Shown in pieces: positions 53,197 through 62,312 of a DNA stretch of 64,000 bases. Source of the stretch: Lachnospiraceae bacterium (GTDB lineage Bacteria > Bacillota > Clostridia > Lachnospirales > Lachnospiraceae). The translations under genes and the position numbers were made by a program. Below the pieces are notes generated by a model. The model saw only the letters and a program-made list of their open reading frames with translations, searched no databases and was not told the DNA's origin. The stretch lies in contig CAAFZP010000016.1 of the NCBI GenBank assembly GCA_900767585.1, positions 1-64,000 of the forward strand, written 5' to 3'. How positions within the stretch are numbered: the first letter of the stretch is position 1; each line of letters starts with the position of its first letter.

Positions 53197-53703
53197 ATGA
53201 AACAAAAAATAAAAAGAATTATCACTTTAACAATTTTAATTATCGTGAATTTTGTGTTGCAATCAACTGTATTTGGGTTTCATAGCCTGAGTGTTGTTAC
53301 ACCAAATCTTTTATTGATCCTGACCATGTCATTTGGACTGATGCGGGGGCGAAAAGAAGGACTGCTTGTAGGCGCGTTCAGCGGGTTACTGGTAGATGTG
53401 TTTTTTTCAGGCATACTCGGGCCTTATATGATGTTATATATGTTTATCGGTTACATCAATGGCTTTTTTCACAAAAACTATATGATCGAGGATGTTTTAC
53501 TTCCCTTTATCGTAGTGATTATTGATGATTTTCTCTTTAACACGATTATATATATTGTCCGGTTTTTATTACAGAACAAACTAAATTATGGAACATACCT
53601 TCTGCATGTCATATTGCCGGAGATGCTCTGTACCGCATTGCTGACCATCCTGATTTATAAACTTTATGTATTTATTAACAAACGTCTAAAGGAAGATGAA
53701 TAA
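53197..53703 (+). CDS. mreD: Rod shape-determining protein MreD
   Basis: MreD is a small polytopic membrane protein of the elongation complex, 168 residues with about five or six predicted helices. Recognisable parts are FHSLSVVTPNLLLILTMSFGLMRGRKEGLLVGAFSGLLVDVFFSGILG, the LxDxxxxxxxG region conserved in MreD (quoted in pieces: SGLLVDVFFSGILG). It lies between mreC and the PBP2 gene with 3-10 base gaps. The ribosome binding site is weak, so coupling to mreC is likely. Confidence 0.9.
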   Translation: MKQKIKRIITLTILIIVNFVLQSTVFGFHSLSVVTPNLLLILTMSFGLMRGRKEGLLVGAFSGLLVDVFFSGILGPYMMLYMFIGYINGFFHKNYMIEDVLLPFIVVIIDDFLFNTIIYIVRFLLQNKLNYGTYLLHVILPEMLCTALLTILIYKLYVFINKRLKEDE

Positions 53704-53706
53704 TCT

Positions 53707-56547
53707 ATGTTACGCGAAATATTACACTCAATTAAAGAATTGATCGTCGACTACGTAAAAAGTCGTCTGTTTCCAATTACAGTTGTTGTCATCGTCCTAT
53801 TTTCCATTTTGGTTCATCAGCTTTTTGTATTGCAAATCCGCGAAGGCGAAGAGCACATGGAAAATTTTGTCTATAAATCCAAGAAAACTCTGTCCATAGA
53901 ATCTGTACGTGGCAACATCTTTGACTGCAATGGGAAGCTGATCGCCTATAACGAGCTTTCTTATTCTGTGATTTTCAGCAACGATACTGCACAGAGTACA
54001 AAAGCAAAAGAATTAGGGATCAGTGAAAACGAATTAAAAAATCAGATCATCCATGATACGATCCAGATTCTTGAAAAAAACGGAGACACCCTTACCCTGG
54101 ACTTTCCGATTAAACTGAATGCTGAAAATCAATTTCAATTCACTTTGAAAGACCAGCCGCTTCGAAATTTTCTGAAAGATGTATATGCGCAGACAAATTT
54201 TGACGATCTGAAAGATGAACAAAAAAACGCAACCGCAGATGACGTAATGAACTATCTGTGCGATAAAGTATTTCACGTTTCCGACACTTATGAAAAAGAA
54301 TATAAGTTAAAAATCATCGGCGTGCGATACAAGCTCTGGATGAACCGTTATCAGCAATATATGCCTGTAACAATCGCCTACAATATCAGTGAAGCAAGCA
54401 ACGCGGCTATCACAGAACACGAAGATGAACTTCCCGGCATGAGTGTTTCCGTAAAGTCACTCCGCCGCTATAATGATGCAAAATATTTTGCACATGTCAT
54501 CGGTTATATCGGTGCTATCTCAGATGAAGAAATGAAGGAAAAAAATGCGGATCTTTCCGATGACAAAAAATATACAGGCGATGAAATGATAGGAAAGACC
54601 GGCATCGAGCAATATTGTGAATCGTACCTGCGTGGAACAAACGGGCTTGAAACCATGTATGTTGATAACCTTGGAAAAGTGCTTGACAAAGTCGAATCCA
54701 AGCCTGCAACGGCCGGAAACGATGTCTATCTGACTCTGGATTCCAATCTTCAGAAATATTGTTATGATACACTCGAAGATGAGATTACATCCATCATACT
54801 GTCTTATCTGACACCTGCTTATAATGTAGTAGCAGACGAGAATGCAAGCATCGCTATTACCGATGTGTATTTTGGATTGTTTAACAATAATATTTTTTCT
54901 CTCGACCACATGAAACAGAAGGATGCAACCGCAGTCGAAAAAGCAACGATCCAGGCAATCGAAGCACAGCAAAAAGCAACGCTGGACTCGATCGAGCGTA
55001 TTTTAACAAAAGATTTTACGCCACTTTCCGGACTGGATGAGAACTATCAGGGATATATGGAATATATATGTGAAATGTTAAGCGATACAAATGTATTCCA
55101 CACATCCAAGATTGAAAAGGATGATAAAGAATTTATCGATTATACAAACAATGTAACGTCGCTGGAACATTACCTCAAATACGCGATCAGCAAAGAAGCG
55201 ATTGATCTGTCTGCCTTAAATGTAGAAAGTGATTATTATGACAATGACGAAATCTACCAGGCGCTATGTGATTATATTATAGAAACTTTATCAAAGGACA
55301 CTGAATTCGACAAACTCGTAATCAAAGTTATGTTACAATCCGGTGAGATATCCGGAGATGCAGTCGTACAACTTCTATATGATCAAGGGATCCTGAATGT
55401 AGATGGCGATACCGAATATCAGGAATACCTGGCCGGCAATTATGGTGCCTATGATTTCATACGCAAAAAAATTGAAAGCCAGGAAATTACGCCTGCCATG
55501 CTTGCACTTGACATCTGCTCCGGTTCTGCAATCGTAACGGATGTAAATAGCGGCGATGTAAAAGCGTATGTCAGCTATCCAAGCTATGATAACAATTATC
55601 TGACAAACGAAGTTGACACTGCATATTACACCAAATTACTAGAAGACAAAACAACGCCACTTTATAACCGCGCAAGCCAGCAGCTGACTGCACCCGGCTC
55701 TACATACAAGCCGCTTGTTTCGATTGCAGGGCTCACGGAAGGCGTCATTGATACCGGCTCCATCTATTATTGTAATGGGCTTTTTGATAAGATCACACCT
55801 CCTGCAAAATGCTGGGGAAACAGTGCACACGGAGGCTTAAATGTCGTAGGCGGTATCCAGAACTCCTGCAATCTGTTCTTTTATAATCTCGGATATGATC
55901 TTGCAATCAAAGATCATACCTATGACGATGCCTATGGTGTCGAACGGATCAAGAAATACGCAGAGATGTTTGGACTTGGAGATAAATCCGGTGTAGAACT
56001 TCCGGAAGTAACGCCGCACATTTCAGATAACGACTCTGTACGAAGTGCAATCGGACAGGCAAAAAACAACTATGCACCTGTCCAGCTGTCCCGTTATGTA
56101 ACAGCACTTGCCAACAGTGGAACCTGCTTCAATCTGACACTGATCGATAAAATTACAGATTATGAAGGAACCGTGATAAAAGACAACCAGGCAGAAGTAA
56201 AAAATCAGATTCAACTGGCAAGTTCAACCTGGGATGCTGTGCATCAAGGCATGCGGAATGTAGTTGCTTATTCTGCCGGTGCAAATGAATTGATCAACCG
56301 GATCAATGTCAATGTAGCCGGAAAAACAGGAACGGCGCAGGAGAGTGAAGTAAAGCCTGACCACGCGTTGTTTATATCTTATGCACCATATGAAAATCCG
56401 GAAGTATCCGTTACCTGTGTAATTCAAAATGGATATTCTTCCGCAAATGCCAGAGAACTTGCTGGATTTATCTATGCTTATATGTACGATCCGGACAAAC
56501 TGGTTGGCGCCGAGATGAGCGGCAGTGCCGAACCGTCACAAGATTGA
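53707..56547 (+). CDS. mrdA: Penicillin-binding protein 2 (elongation transpeptidase) with large insertion
   Basis: This is a class B PBP and RodA partner of 946 residues, much longer than the ~630 of E. coli PBP2. A membrane helix (about residues 22-42) is followed by the pedestal (VRGNIFDCNGKLIAYN, GKTGIEQYCESYLRGTNGLE). The transpeptidase motifs are APGSTYKPL (SxxK), NSCNLFF (SxN) and AGKTGTAQ (KTG). About 240 residues (about 350-590) are inserted between the first transpeptidase strand (DVYLTLDSNLQKY) and GSAIVTDVNSGDVKAYVSYP; similar long PBP2 forms are known in Clostridia. It follows mreD and precedes minC. Confidence 0.93.
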   Translation: MLREILHSIKELIVDYVKSRLFPITVVVIVLFSILVHQLFVLQIREGEEHMENFVYKSKKTLSIESVRGNIFDCNGKLIAYNELSYSVIFSNDTAQSTKAKELGISENELKNQIIHDTIQILEKNGDTLTLDFPIKLNAENQFQFTLKDQPLRNFLKDVYAQTNFDDLKDEQKNATADDVMNYLCDKVFHVSDTYEKEYKLKIIGVRYKLWMNRYQQYMPVTIAYNISEASNAAITEHEDELPGMSVSVKSLRRYNDAKYFAHVIGYIGAISDEEMKEKNADLSDDKKYTGDEMIGKTGIEQYCESYLRGTNGLETMYVDNLGKVLDKVESKPATAGNDVYLTLDSNLQKYCYDTLEDEITSIILSYLTPAYNVVADENASIAITDVYFGLFNNNIFSLDHMKQKDATAVEKATIQAIEAQQKATLDSIERILTKDFTPLSGLDENYQGYMEYICEMLSDTNVFHTSKIEKDDKEFIDYTNNVTSLEHYLKYAISKEAIDLSALNVESDYYDNDEIYQALCDYIIETLSKDTEFDKLVIKVMLQSGEISGDAVVQLLYDQGILNVDGDTEYQEYLAGNYGAYDFIRKKIESQEITPAMLALDICSGSAIVTDVNSGDVKAYVSYPSYDNNYLTNEVDTAYYTKLLEDKTTPLYNRASQQLTAPGSTYKPLVSIAGLTEGVIDTGSIYYCNGLFDKITPPAKCWGNSAHGGLNVVGGIQNSCNLFFYNLGYDLAIKDHTYDDAYGVERIKKYAEMFGLGDKSGVELPEVTPHISDNDSVRSAIGQAKNNYAPVQLSRYVTALANSGTCFNLTLIDKITDYEGTVIKDNQAEVKNQIQLASSTWDAVHQGMRNVVAYSAGANELINRINVNVAGKTGTAQESEVKPDHALFISYAPYENPEVSVTCVIQNGYSSANARELAGFIYAYMYDPDKLVGAEMSGSAEPSQD

Positions 56548-56568
56548 TCAAAGTGAGGTGGAATATGA

Positions 56569-57072
56569 TTGGCAAGTCCCGTTATGATGAAGGGAAACAA
56601 ACTTGGAATCCGGCTGATTATTTCACCAGATGCATCCATAAGCCAGGTACAGGCCTGTCTTGCGGAAAAACTGGAAAAAAACAGTCAATATTATGCGGAT
56701 ATCAAACCAATTTCTGTTACCTTTGAAGGAAAAAATCTGACAGAGGACGAAAAGAAAGAAATCATAGAAACACTGCTTGAAAAAGGAGTTTGTGTAAGTA
56801 CTTCACAGGCACACACAACTCCGGTCAAAAAAAAGAAGACAAAAAGAAATAACAATTTTCAACAATATGATAAATGTGGTCTATTTTATATAGGCAATTT
56901 AAAAAACGGACAATCCATCCAGGCATCTGCCAGCATCGTGATTGTCGGTGATGTAGAATCAGGAGCCAGTGTGGAATCCGAAGGAAACATTATCGTGATC
57001 GGAACACTCCATGGCTTTGCGGCATCCGGCTGCAAAGGAAGACCTGATACATTTGTATATAGCCTGAAATAG
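56569..57072 (+). CDS. minC: Septum site-determining protein MinC
   Basis: MinC inhibits FtsZ polymerisation away from mid-cell when recruited by MinD. The 167-residue protein has the N-terminal MinC_N fold (MMKGNKLGIRLIISPDA, ISVTFEGKNLTEDE) and the C-terminal beta-helix (QSIQASASIVIVGDVESGASVESEGNIIVIGTLHG). The start is a TTG at 56569, seven bases after TGAGGTGG. An ATG at 56565 is in another frame and too close to the ribosome binding site. It is shorter than E. coli MinC because of a compact linker (PVKKKKTKRNNN). Confidence 0.88.
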   Translation: MASPVMMKGNKLGIRLIISPDASISQVQACLAEKLEKNSQYYADIKPISVTFEGKNLTEDEKKEIIETLLEKGVCVSTSQAHTTPVKKKKTKRNNNFQQYDKCGLFYIGNLKNGQSIQASASIVIVGDVESGASVESEGNIIVIGTLHGFAASGCKGRPDTFVYSLK

Positions 57073-57087
57073 ACTGGAGGATTTATC

Positions 57088-57900
57088 ATGAGTGAAGTGA
57101 TTGTTGTTACATCAGGAAAAGGAGGCGTTGGTAAGACAACGACCACCGCCAATATAGGATACGCACTTGCAAAACTGGGATTTGAAGTACTCCTGATTGA
57201 TACCGATATCGGGCTGCGCAATCTCGATGTAGTAATGGGGCTTGAAAACAGGATTGTCTATAATCTGGTAGATATCATCGAAGGGAACTGTCGTTATCAG
57301 CAGGCAATCATAAAAGACAAGCAGTGCGAAGGTCTTTCCCTGCTTCCGGCTGCACAGACCCGGGATAAATCCGCAGTTTCACCGGAACAGATGATCAAAC
57401 TTGTAACGGAATTGAAACCAAATTACGATTATATCATCATTGACTGTCCCGCCGGAATCGAACAAGGGTTTAAAAATGCGATTGCAGCTGCCAAGCGAGC
57501 GATTGTTGTGACAACACCGGAAGTATCTGCCATAAGGGATGCGGACCGCATTATCGGAATTCTCAATGCAAACGAAATTCCAAGAATCGACCTGGTCATA
57601 AACCGGGTGCGTCCGGATATGGTCAAACGTGGAGATATGATGTCGGTTGACGATGTCACCGAGATTCTCGGCGTACATCATATCGGGAGTATTTATGACG
57701 ATGAAAATATCGTGATCTCCAGCAACCGTGGAGCACCGATTGCCGGCAGAAACTGTTGCTCCGGCAAAGCCTACATGCACATTGCCATGTGCATATGCGG
57801 GCAGGATTTACAAAAAGAAGAAAAGAAAAACAGCCGGTTATTTGGCTGGTTAAAAAAGAAGGATAAAGATGTTCACAAGATTCAGTCTCAAAGATTATAA
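57088..57900 (+). CDS. minD: Septum site-determining ATPase MinD
   Basis: MinD is the membrane-binding ATPase that recruits MinC. The 270-residue protein has the deviant Walker A SGKGGVGKTTTT, the conserved IDTDIGLRNLD, LLPAAQTRDK, DYIIIDCPAGIE and a C-terminal amphipathic helix (RLFGWLKKKDKD) for membrane binding. Translation overlaps rodA by 32 bases, so the minE gene that usually follows minD in Lachnospiraceae is absent at this site. GGAGG precedes the ATG. Confidence 0.96.
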   Translation: MSEVIVVTSGKGGVGKTTTTANIGYALAKLGFEVLLIDTDIGLRNLDVVMGLENRIVYNLVDIIEGNCRYQQAIIKDKQCEGLSLLPAAQTRDKSAVSPEQMIKLVTELKPNYDYIIIDCPAGIEQGFKNAIAAAKRAIVVTTPEVSAIRDADRIIGILNANEIPRIDLVINRVRPDMVKRGDMMSVDDVTEILGVHHIGSIYDDENIVISSNRGAPIAGRNCCSGKAYMHIAMCICGQDLQKEEKKNSRLFGWLKKKDKDVHKIQSQRL

Positions 57901-58987
57901 TTTTAAACTGCTTATCACTGTCATTATAGCCATGATCTGTGGTATTGTCATGATTAACAGTGCCGATAGCTCCTTTACATTCAAACAGACAATCGGTGTC
58001 ATACTCGGAATCATCATTATGGTTTTTGTATCTATGCTGAATTATGATTTTGTCTGTCGGTTTTACCGTGTATTTTTCATCATTAATGCAGTGATTCTGC
58101 TTATGGTTATCTTTTTCGGAGTGGAAGTAAATTACGCAAAGCGATGGATTATGATCGGTGGAAGCGGAGGTATCCAGTTTCAGCCATCCGAATTTTCCAA
58201 GATGCTTATGATCTTGTTTACAGCAGTTCTTCTGGACAAGCTGAAAGAAGACAAGAAAATCAATACATTCAAGGGCATCTGTCTGTTTGCACTTTTAATT
58301 GGATTTTCGCTCGCACTGATTGCAGTCGAACCGGATTTGTCAACCACAATCTGCCTGGCTTTGGTACTGATCACAATGTTATATCTATCCGGACTAAGCT
58401 ACAAGATTATCGGCATCGCCCTTCTTGTGTTTGTTCCGCTTGCCGGAAGTTTCCTGTGGTATATCCAGCGTCCGGACCAGCATCTGCTGCGCCAATATCA
58501 GGTAAACCGGATTTTGCAATTTATCTATCCGGGGCAATACGGTTCTGACTATACACAACAGAATAACTCCGTAATGGCTATCGGTTCCGGACAGTTGACC
58601 GGAAAAGGCCTGAACACATCAACCATCGCGACTGTCAAGGATGCAAATTTCATTTCTGAGCAGCAGACAGACTTTATATTTTCTGTTATCGGCGAAGAAA
58701 TCGGTTTCGTTGGAAGTGTAATAATTATTGCAATTCTACTGTTAATAGTGTTACAATGTATCCATGTGGCAAGAAATGCAAAAGACACAAAAGGTATGTT
58801 GATTGCATCAGGGGTTGGGTGCCTGATTGCATATCAGTCTTTTATCAATATTGGTGTTGCAACCGGTGTATTGCCAAACACAGGACTGCCTCTTCCATTT
58901 ATCAGTTATGGACTGAGTTCCCTGTTAAGTATATCGATTGGAATCGGAGTTGTTCTAAACATCAGTATGCAGAAAACGAGCTACTAA
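57869..58987 (+). CDS. rodA: SEDS glycosyltransferase RodA
   Basis: RodA polymerises glycan strands for lateral wall growth with the PBP2 encoded at 53707. The 372-residue protein has about ten membrane helices. SEDS signatures are YAKRWIMIGGSGGIQFQPSEFSKM, AVEPDLSTTICL, NSVMAIGSGQLTGKGLN, QTDFIFSVIGEEIGF and TGLPLPFISYGLSS. The start lies inside minD (32-base overlap) with AAGAAGGA upstream. Together with mreC, mreD and mrdA it completes an elongation module lacking mreB here. Confidence 0.94.
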   Translation: MFTRFSLKDYNFKLLITVIIAMICGIVMINSADSSFTFKQTIGVILGIIIMVFVSMLNYDFVCRFYRVFFIINAVILLMVIFFGVEVNYAKRWIMIGGSGGIQFQPSEFSKMLMILFTAVLLDKLKEDKKINTFKGICLFALLIGFSLALIAVEPDLSTTICLALVLITMLYLSGLSYKIIGIALLVFVPLAGSFLWYIQRPDQHLLRQYQVNRILQFIYPGQYGSDYTQQNNSVMAIGSGQLTGKGLNTSTIATVKDANFISEQQTDFIFSVIGEEIGFVGSVIIIAILLLIVLQCIHVARNAKDTKGMLIASGVGCLIAYQSFINIGVATGVLPNTGLPLPFISYGLSSLLSISIGIGVVLNISMQKTSY

Positions 58988-59020
58988 TACTATAAATGTT
59001 ACTTAAGGAGAGGGCCTTAC

Positions 59021-59419
59021 ATGAATATTGGTTTAATCGCACATGATGCGAAGAAAAAATTAATGCAAAACTTCTGTATTGCATATCGAGGGATTATGTC
59101 TCATCACGAGCTTTACGCAACCGGAACAACCGGACGTATGATTGAAGAGGTTACCAATCTTACTGTACATAAGTTTTTGGCCGGACATACCGGAGGAGAG
59201 CAGCAACTCGGCTCCATGATCGAGAGTAATGACCTGGATATGATGATCTTCCTTCGCGATCCACAAACCAAAAAAAGCCATGAAGTAGATATCAACAATA
59301 TTTTTTCTCTGTGTGATATCCACAACATTCCGCTTGCAACAAATCTTGCAACTGCGGAGCTTCTGATAAAAGCACTTGACCATGGCGATCTTGACTGGCG
59401 GGAATTATTTAAGCACTAA
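59021..59419 (+). CDS. mgsA: Methylglyoxal synthase
   Basis: MgsA converts dihydroxyacetone phosphate to methylglyoxal and phosphate, a bypass of lower glycolysis when phosphate is low. The 132-residue protein has IGLIAHDAKK at the N terminus, ATGTTGRMI, the catalytic-Asp/phosphate region SGPxGGDQ-like GHTGGEQQLGSMI (Glu in place of the usual Asp in GGDQQ), FLRDPQTKKSHEVDI and HNIPLATNLATAE. AAGGAGAGG lies ahead of the ATG. It follows rodA by 33 bases and dacA follows by 5 bases. The GGEQ variant is noted because Asp is usual at that place. Confidence 0.93.
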   Translation: MNIGLIAHDAKKKLMQNFCIAYRGIMSHHELYATGTTGRMIEEVTNLTVHKFLAGHTGGEQQLGSMIESNDLDMMIFLRDPQTKKSHEVDINNIFSLCDIHNIPLATNLATAELLIKALDHGDLDWRELFKH

Positions 59420-59424
59420 CGATT

Positions 59425-60414
59425 ATGTACAATAAATACTTCACAAGAAATTTAATAATATTTGTTTTGATGGCATTGTTTGTCAGCATTGTGTGTATTG
59501 TAAATAACCATGCAAATGCTGCATATCCTGACCTGAAGGAGGCCTCTTATGACATCAATCACCTGATTCACCAATCGGACCAGATTGATTTTGTCCAGGA
59601 CGATACGATTGTTGCACGGGATGCAGACACAAATGCTTCATCCTTCCCGGACTGTTATTTTGCTTTGATGGTGGATGATACAGATCATAAAGTGTTAGCT
59701 GCCAAAAATGTTCACCAGCGTATTTATCCTGCCAGTATGACAAAGATGATGACTGCGATCGTAGTTGCAGAAGCAGTCGAAGCAGGAACAATTCAGTTAC
59801 AGGATATGGTTGAAATTACGCAGAATTATGATCTGACCGCGGAAGATGTTGCACCGGCACAGCTGCACAGAGGATACAAAATCAGTGTCAAAGACTTATT
59901 GTACGGACTGATGCTGGAATCGAATAATTATTATGCACTTTATCTGGCTGAATATGTAGGTGGAGATGTTCAGAATTTCTGCAAATTGATGAATGATAAA
60001 GCACAGAAGCTCGGCGCAACAAACACACATTTTATGAATCCGCACGGTCTTGATGACCCGGATCATTATTCCACTGCATACGATATGTATCTCATTGTAA
60101 AAGAAGTCCATAACCATCAGGTCCTTCGTGAGATTGATGGTTTTGATACTTATACCTATTCTTATTATGATGCAAATGGGGCAGCGATTGACACAGAAAC
60201 AACTGCCACGAACCTGTTTGTCACCGGGGATGTTGCTTTGCCTGCAACATTTGAGATCCAATCCTGGAAAACCGGAACGACAAACGGTGCCGGTAACTGC
60301 CTTGCCATGTATCTGACAAAGAATGGAAAGGATTATGTCGTTGTCGCATCATCCGGCAAATCCAAAGAAGACTTATATGATGCAATTATACGGTTACTAT
60401 GTTTCACAGACTAA
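59425..60414 (+). CDS. D-alanyl-D-alanine carboxypeptidase (S11, DacA/PBP5-like)
   Basis: This is a low-molecular-weight PBP that trims the terminal D-Ala of peptidoglycan stems. The 329-residue protein has an N-terminal signal or anchor segment (about residues 10-31, ending ANAAYP), then the S11 motifs: PASMTKMM (SxxK), ESNNYYALYLAEYVGG (SxN) and WKTGTT (KTG). The C-terminal amphipathic anchor domain of PBP5 is missing, so it may be released or held by its N-terminal helix. It follows mgsA by 5 bases. Confidence 0.93.
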   Translation: MYNKYFTRNLIIFVLMALFVSIVCIVNNHANAAYPDLKEASYDINHLIHQSDQIDFVQDDTIVARDADTNASSFPDCYFALMVDDTDHKVLAAKNVHQRIYPASMTKMMTAIVVAEAVEAGTIQLQDMVEITQNYDLTAEDVAPAQLHRGYKISVKDLLYGLMLESNNYYALYLAEYVGGDVQNFCKLMNDKAQKLGATNTHFMNPHGLDDPDHYSTAYDMYLIVKEVHNHQVLREIDGFDTYTYSYYDANGAAIDTETTATNLFVTGDVALPATFEIQSWKTGTTNGAGNCLAMYLTKNGKDYVVVASSGKSKEDLYDAIIRLLCFTD

Positions 60415-60429
60415 GGAGGAGATATTGAC

Positions 60430-60849
60430 ATGCTGGAACTGATAATTGGTGCAAAAGGAAACGGAAAAACAAGAAAGATGGTTGAAAAAGCGAATAACGA
60501 AAGTAAACGCACAAGCGGTTCGATTATCTATATTGATAAAAGTAACAAGCATATGTATGAACTTTCCAATGTCATCCGTCTTGTAAATCTTCACGAATAT
60601 GACATTCTGTCTATGGATGCATTTATAGGATTTATTCAGGGATTAATTTCATCCAACCATAATCTGACTCATATTTTTCTGGACAATTTTATGATGATGT
60701 GTAATATCGGACCGGAAAAACTTGCGGATGCATTAGCAGAGATTGACCGGATTTCCGAAAAATACAATGTCACATTTGTGATCAGTACAGCTGTGGAAGA
60801 ATCTATGCTTCCTCCTGCATATGAATCAAACGTAATATGCAAATTATAA
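60430..60849 (+). CDS. Small P-loop ATPase-like protein of unknown function
   Basis: This 139-residue cytoplasmic protein begins with a Walker A-like motif GAKGNGKTRKM and has a possible Walker B strand ending in Asp (THIFLDNFMMM). It also has ISTAVEESMLPP near the C terminus. It resembles small nucleotide-binding proteins of Lachnospiraceae sometimes annotated as twitching-motility or PilT-like, but no pilus genes are near. AAGGAGGAG precedes the ATG. It lies between a carboxypeptidase and a HlyD-like membrane protein. Confidence 0.75.
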   Translation: MLELIIGAKGNGKTRKMVEKANNESKRTSGSIIYIDKSNKHMYELSNVIRLVNLHEYDILSMDAFIGFIQGLISSNHNLTHIFLDNFMMMCNIGPEKLADALAEIDRISEKYNVTFVISTAVEESMLPPAYESNVICKL

Positions 60850-60903
60850 TATGATATAAATATCATACTATAAAAATCTACAATCATTAAACCAGGTGAT
60901 ACC

Positions 60904-62280
60904 ATGAAACAAGACCACCGCATTGTACAACTGAATAAAGAGATAAAAGCAAACGCTGCAACAATTGTGATTGCGGCGGTTTTGCTTTATGTTGTAATCA
61001 GTGTTATCACGTCACTTGGCAAAAAATCTGTCACGATATATCAGGTCAGCAAGGGCGATATCAGCAATGATATCACATTGGAAGGTCTCGCCATCCGGAA
61101 CGAAGTTGTTGTAAATACAACAAACTCCGGATATATATGCTATTACATCACAGATGGAGAAAAAGTGAAAAAGGATTCCACTGTATGCACGATTGATCAG
61201 ACTGGCGAATTGTCCAATTCTGTAAAAAACACCGACGACAGTCAGGCTATGCTTTCCCAATCCGATTATACCAGCATCCGTAACCTGCTTTCCTCTTATA
61301 AGTCTACATATAGTGATGTCACTTTTTATAATGCTTACAGTTTTGAAACAAATGCAAACAACAAAATATTTGAATTGATGAATGAAATCATGATGCAGCA
61401 GGCAAGTACCGTCAAAAGCGGAGTCGCAACTGTGAATGCTCCTGACAGCGGACTTGTCACATATTACATCGATGGATATGAAAATTACGAAATTTCGGAT
61501 GCAATCAAAGCATCTGATTTTGACAAAGCCGGATATGATAAGAAAGCAATGAAATCCGGTGATATGGCAGAAGCCGGGGCCGCAGTCGTAAAAATCATCC
61601 CGTCTGAAGAATGGAATATCGTGGCTCCGATCACCGATGATCAGCTTACCGATATCGAAGGCAATACCTATGTTACGTTTCGGATCAACAATTCAAATTT
61701 TAAGATAACTATGCCATACACGATCATTCAGGGAGCTGATGGCAAATATATCAATATCGCGATTGACAAATACATGTCAAATTATCTGTCACAGCGTTTT
61801 GTATCTGTCGAGATAGTACAATCCGATGACAGTGGACTCAAGATACCGGAGTCTGCGATCGTAGAAAAAAATGTTTACAAGATACCGCTTAGTTATCTGT
61901 CTGCCGGAAGTAATCAGACGATAGAGAATCGTATCAACATCCAGCGAAAAGACGAAAAAGGAAATGAAACAATCCAGCAGATGAAACCACGGATTTATAA
62001 GACGGATGAAAAATATGCATATATTGATCCGGACGGCATCGAAGATTCCGATATATTACTCGATATATCATCCAATGAGACAATTGCCGCTTCATTGCTT
62101 GAATATGAAACATTAACCGGTGTTTATTTTGCAAACCAGGGAATTGCAGAATTCCGACAGGTTTCTGTCATAAAAACGATTGACGAATTTGTTCTGATTA
62201 ATGGAGGCGATGAGTTGAAAGCATACGATCATATCGTACTAAACGCTTCTGAAGTCTCCGAAAATCAGGTCATATATTAA
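60904..62280 (+). CDS. HlyD-like membrane-fusion protein of the yggS-sepF neighbourhood
   Basis: This 458-residue protein has one N-terminal membrane helix (about residues 18-37) followed by an extracytoplasmic region with two lipoyl/barrel-sandwich-like halves (ITLEGLAIRNEVVVNTTNSGYICYYITDGEKV and VNAPDSGLVTYYIDG) and beta-rich domains (WNIVAPITDDQLTDIEG, KIPESAIVEKNVYKIPLSYL). This is the HlyD/membrane-fusion architecture, but no ABC transporter is adjacent. It recurs upstream of yggS-sepF-divIVA in related organisms as far as I recall, which suggests a link to division or envelope biogenesis (inference). Confidence 0.8.
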   Translation: MKQDHRIVQLNKEIKANAATIVIAAVLLYVVISVITSLGKKSVTIYQVSKGDISNDITLEGLAIRNEVVVNTTNSGYICYYITDGEKVKKDSTVCTIDQTGELSNSVKNTDDSQAMLSQSDYTSIRNLLSSYKSTYSDVTFYNAYSFETNANNKIFELMNEIMMQQASTVKSGVATVNAPDSGLVTYYIDGYENYEISDAIKASDFDKAGYDKKAMKSGDMAEAGAAVVKIIPSEEWNIVAPITDDQLTDIEGNTYVTFRINNSNFKITMPYTIIQGADGKYINIAIDKYMSNYLSQRFVSVEIVQSDDSGLKIPESAIVEKNVYKIPLSYLSAGSNQTIENRINIQRKDEKGNETIQQMKPRIYKTDEKYAYIDPDGIEDSDILLDISSNETIAASLLEYETLTGVYFANQGIAEFRQVSVIKTIDEFVLINGGDELKAYDHIVLNASEVSENQVIY

Positions 62281-62312
62281 AACTATATACATTCAGAAAG
62301 GTTCTGATAAAC

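Noticed and set aside
56565..56726. ATG 56565 with a nearby ribosome binding site as the start of a small gene
   Set aside because: The frame gives no family-like protein, the spacing to the ribosome binding site is only 3 bases, and MinC in the other frame begins at TTG 56569 with ideal spacing.
60851..60868. TATGATA/TATCATA palindrome before the HlyD-like gene
   Set aside because: Seven AT-only pairs with no U tract are too weak to call a terminator or operator.
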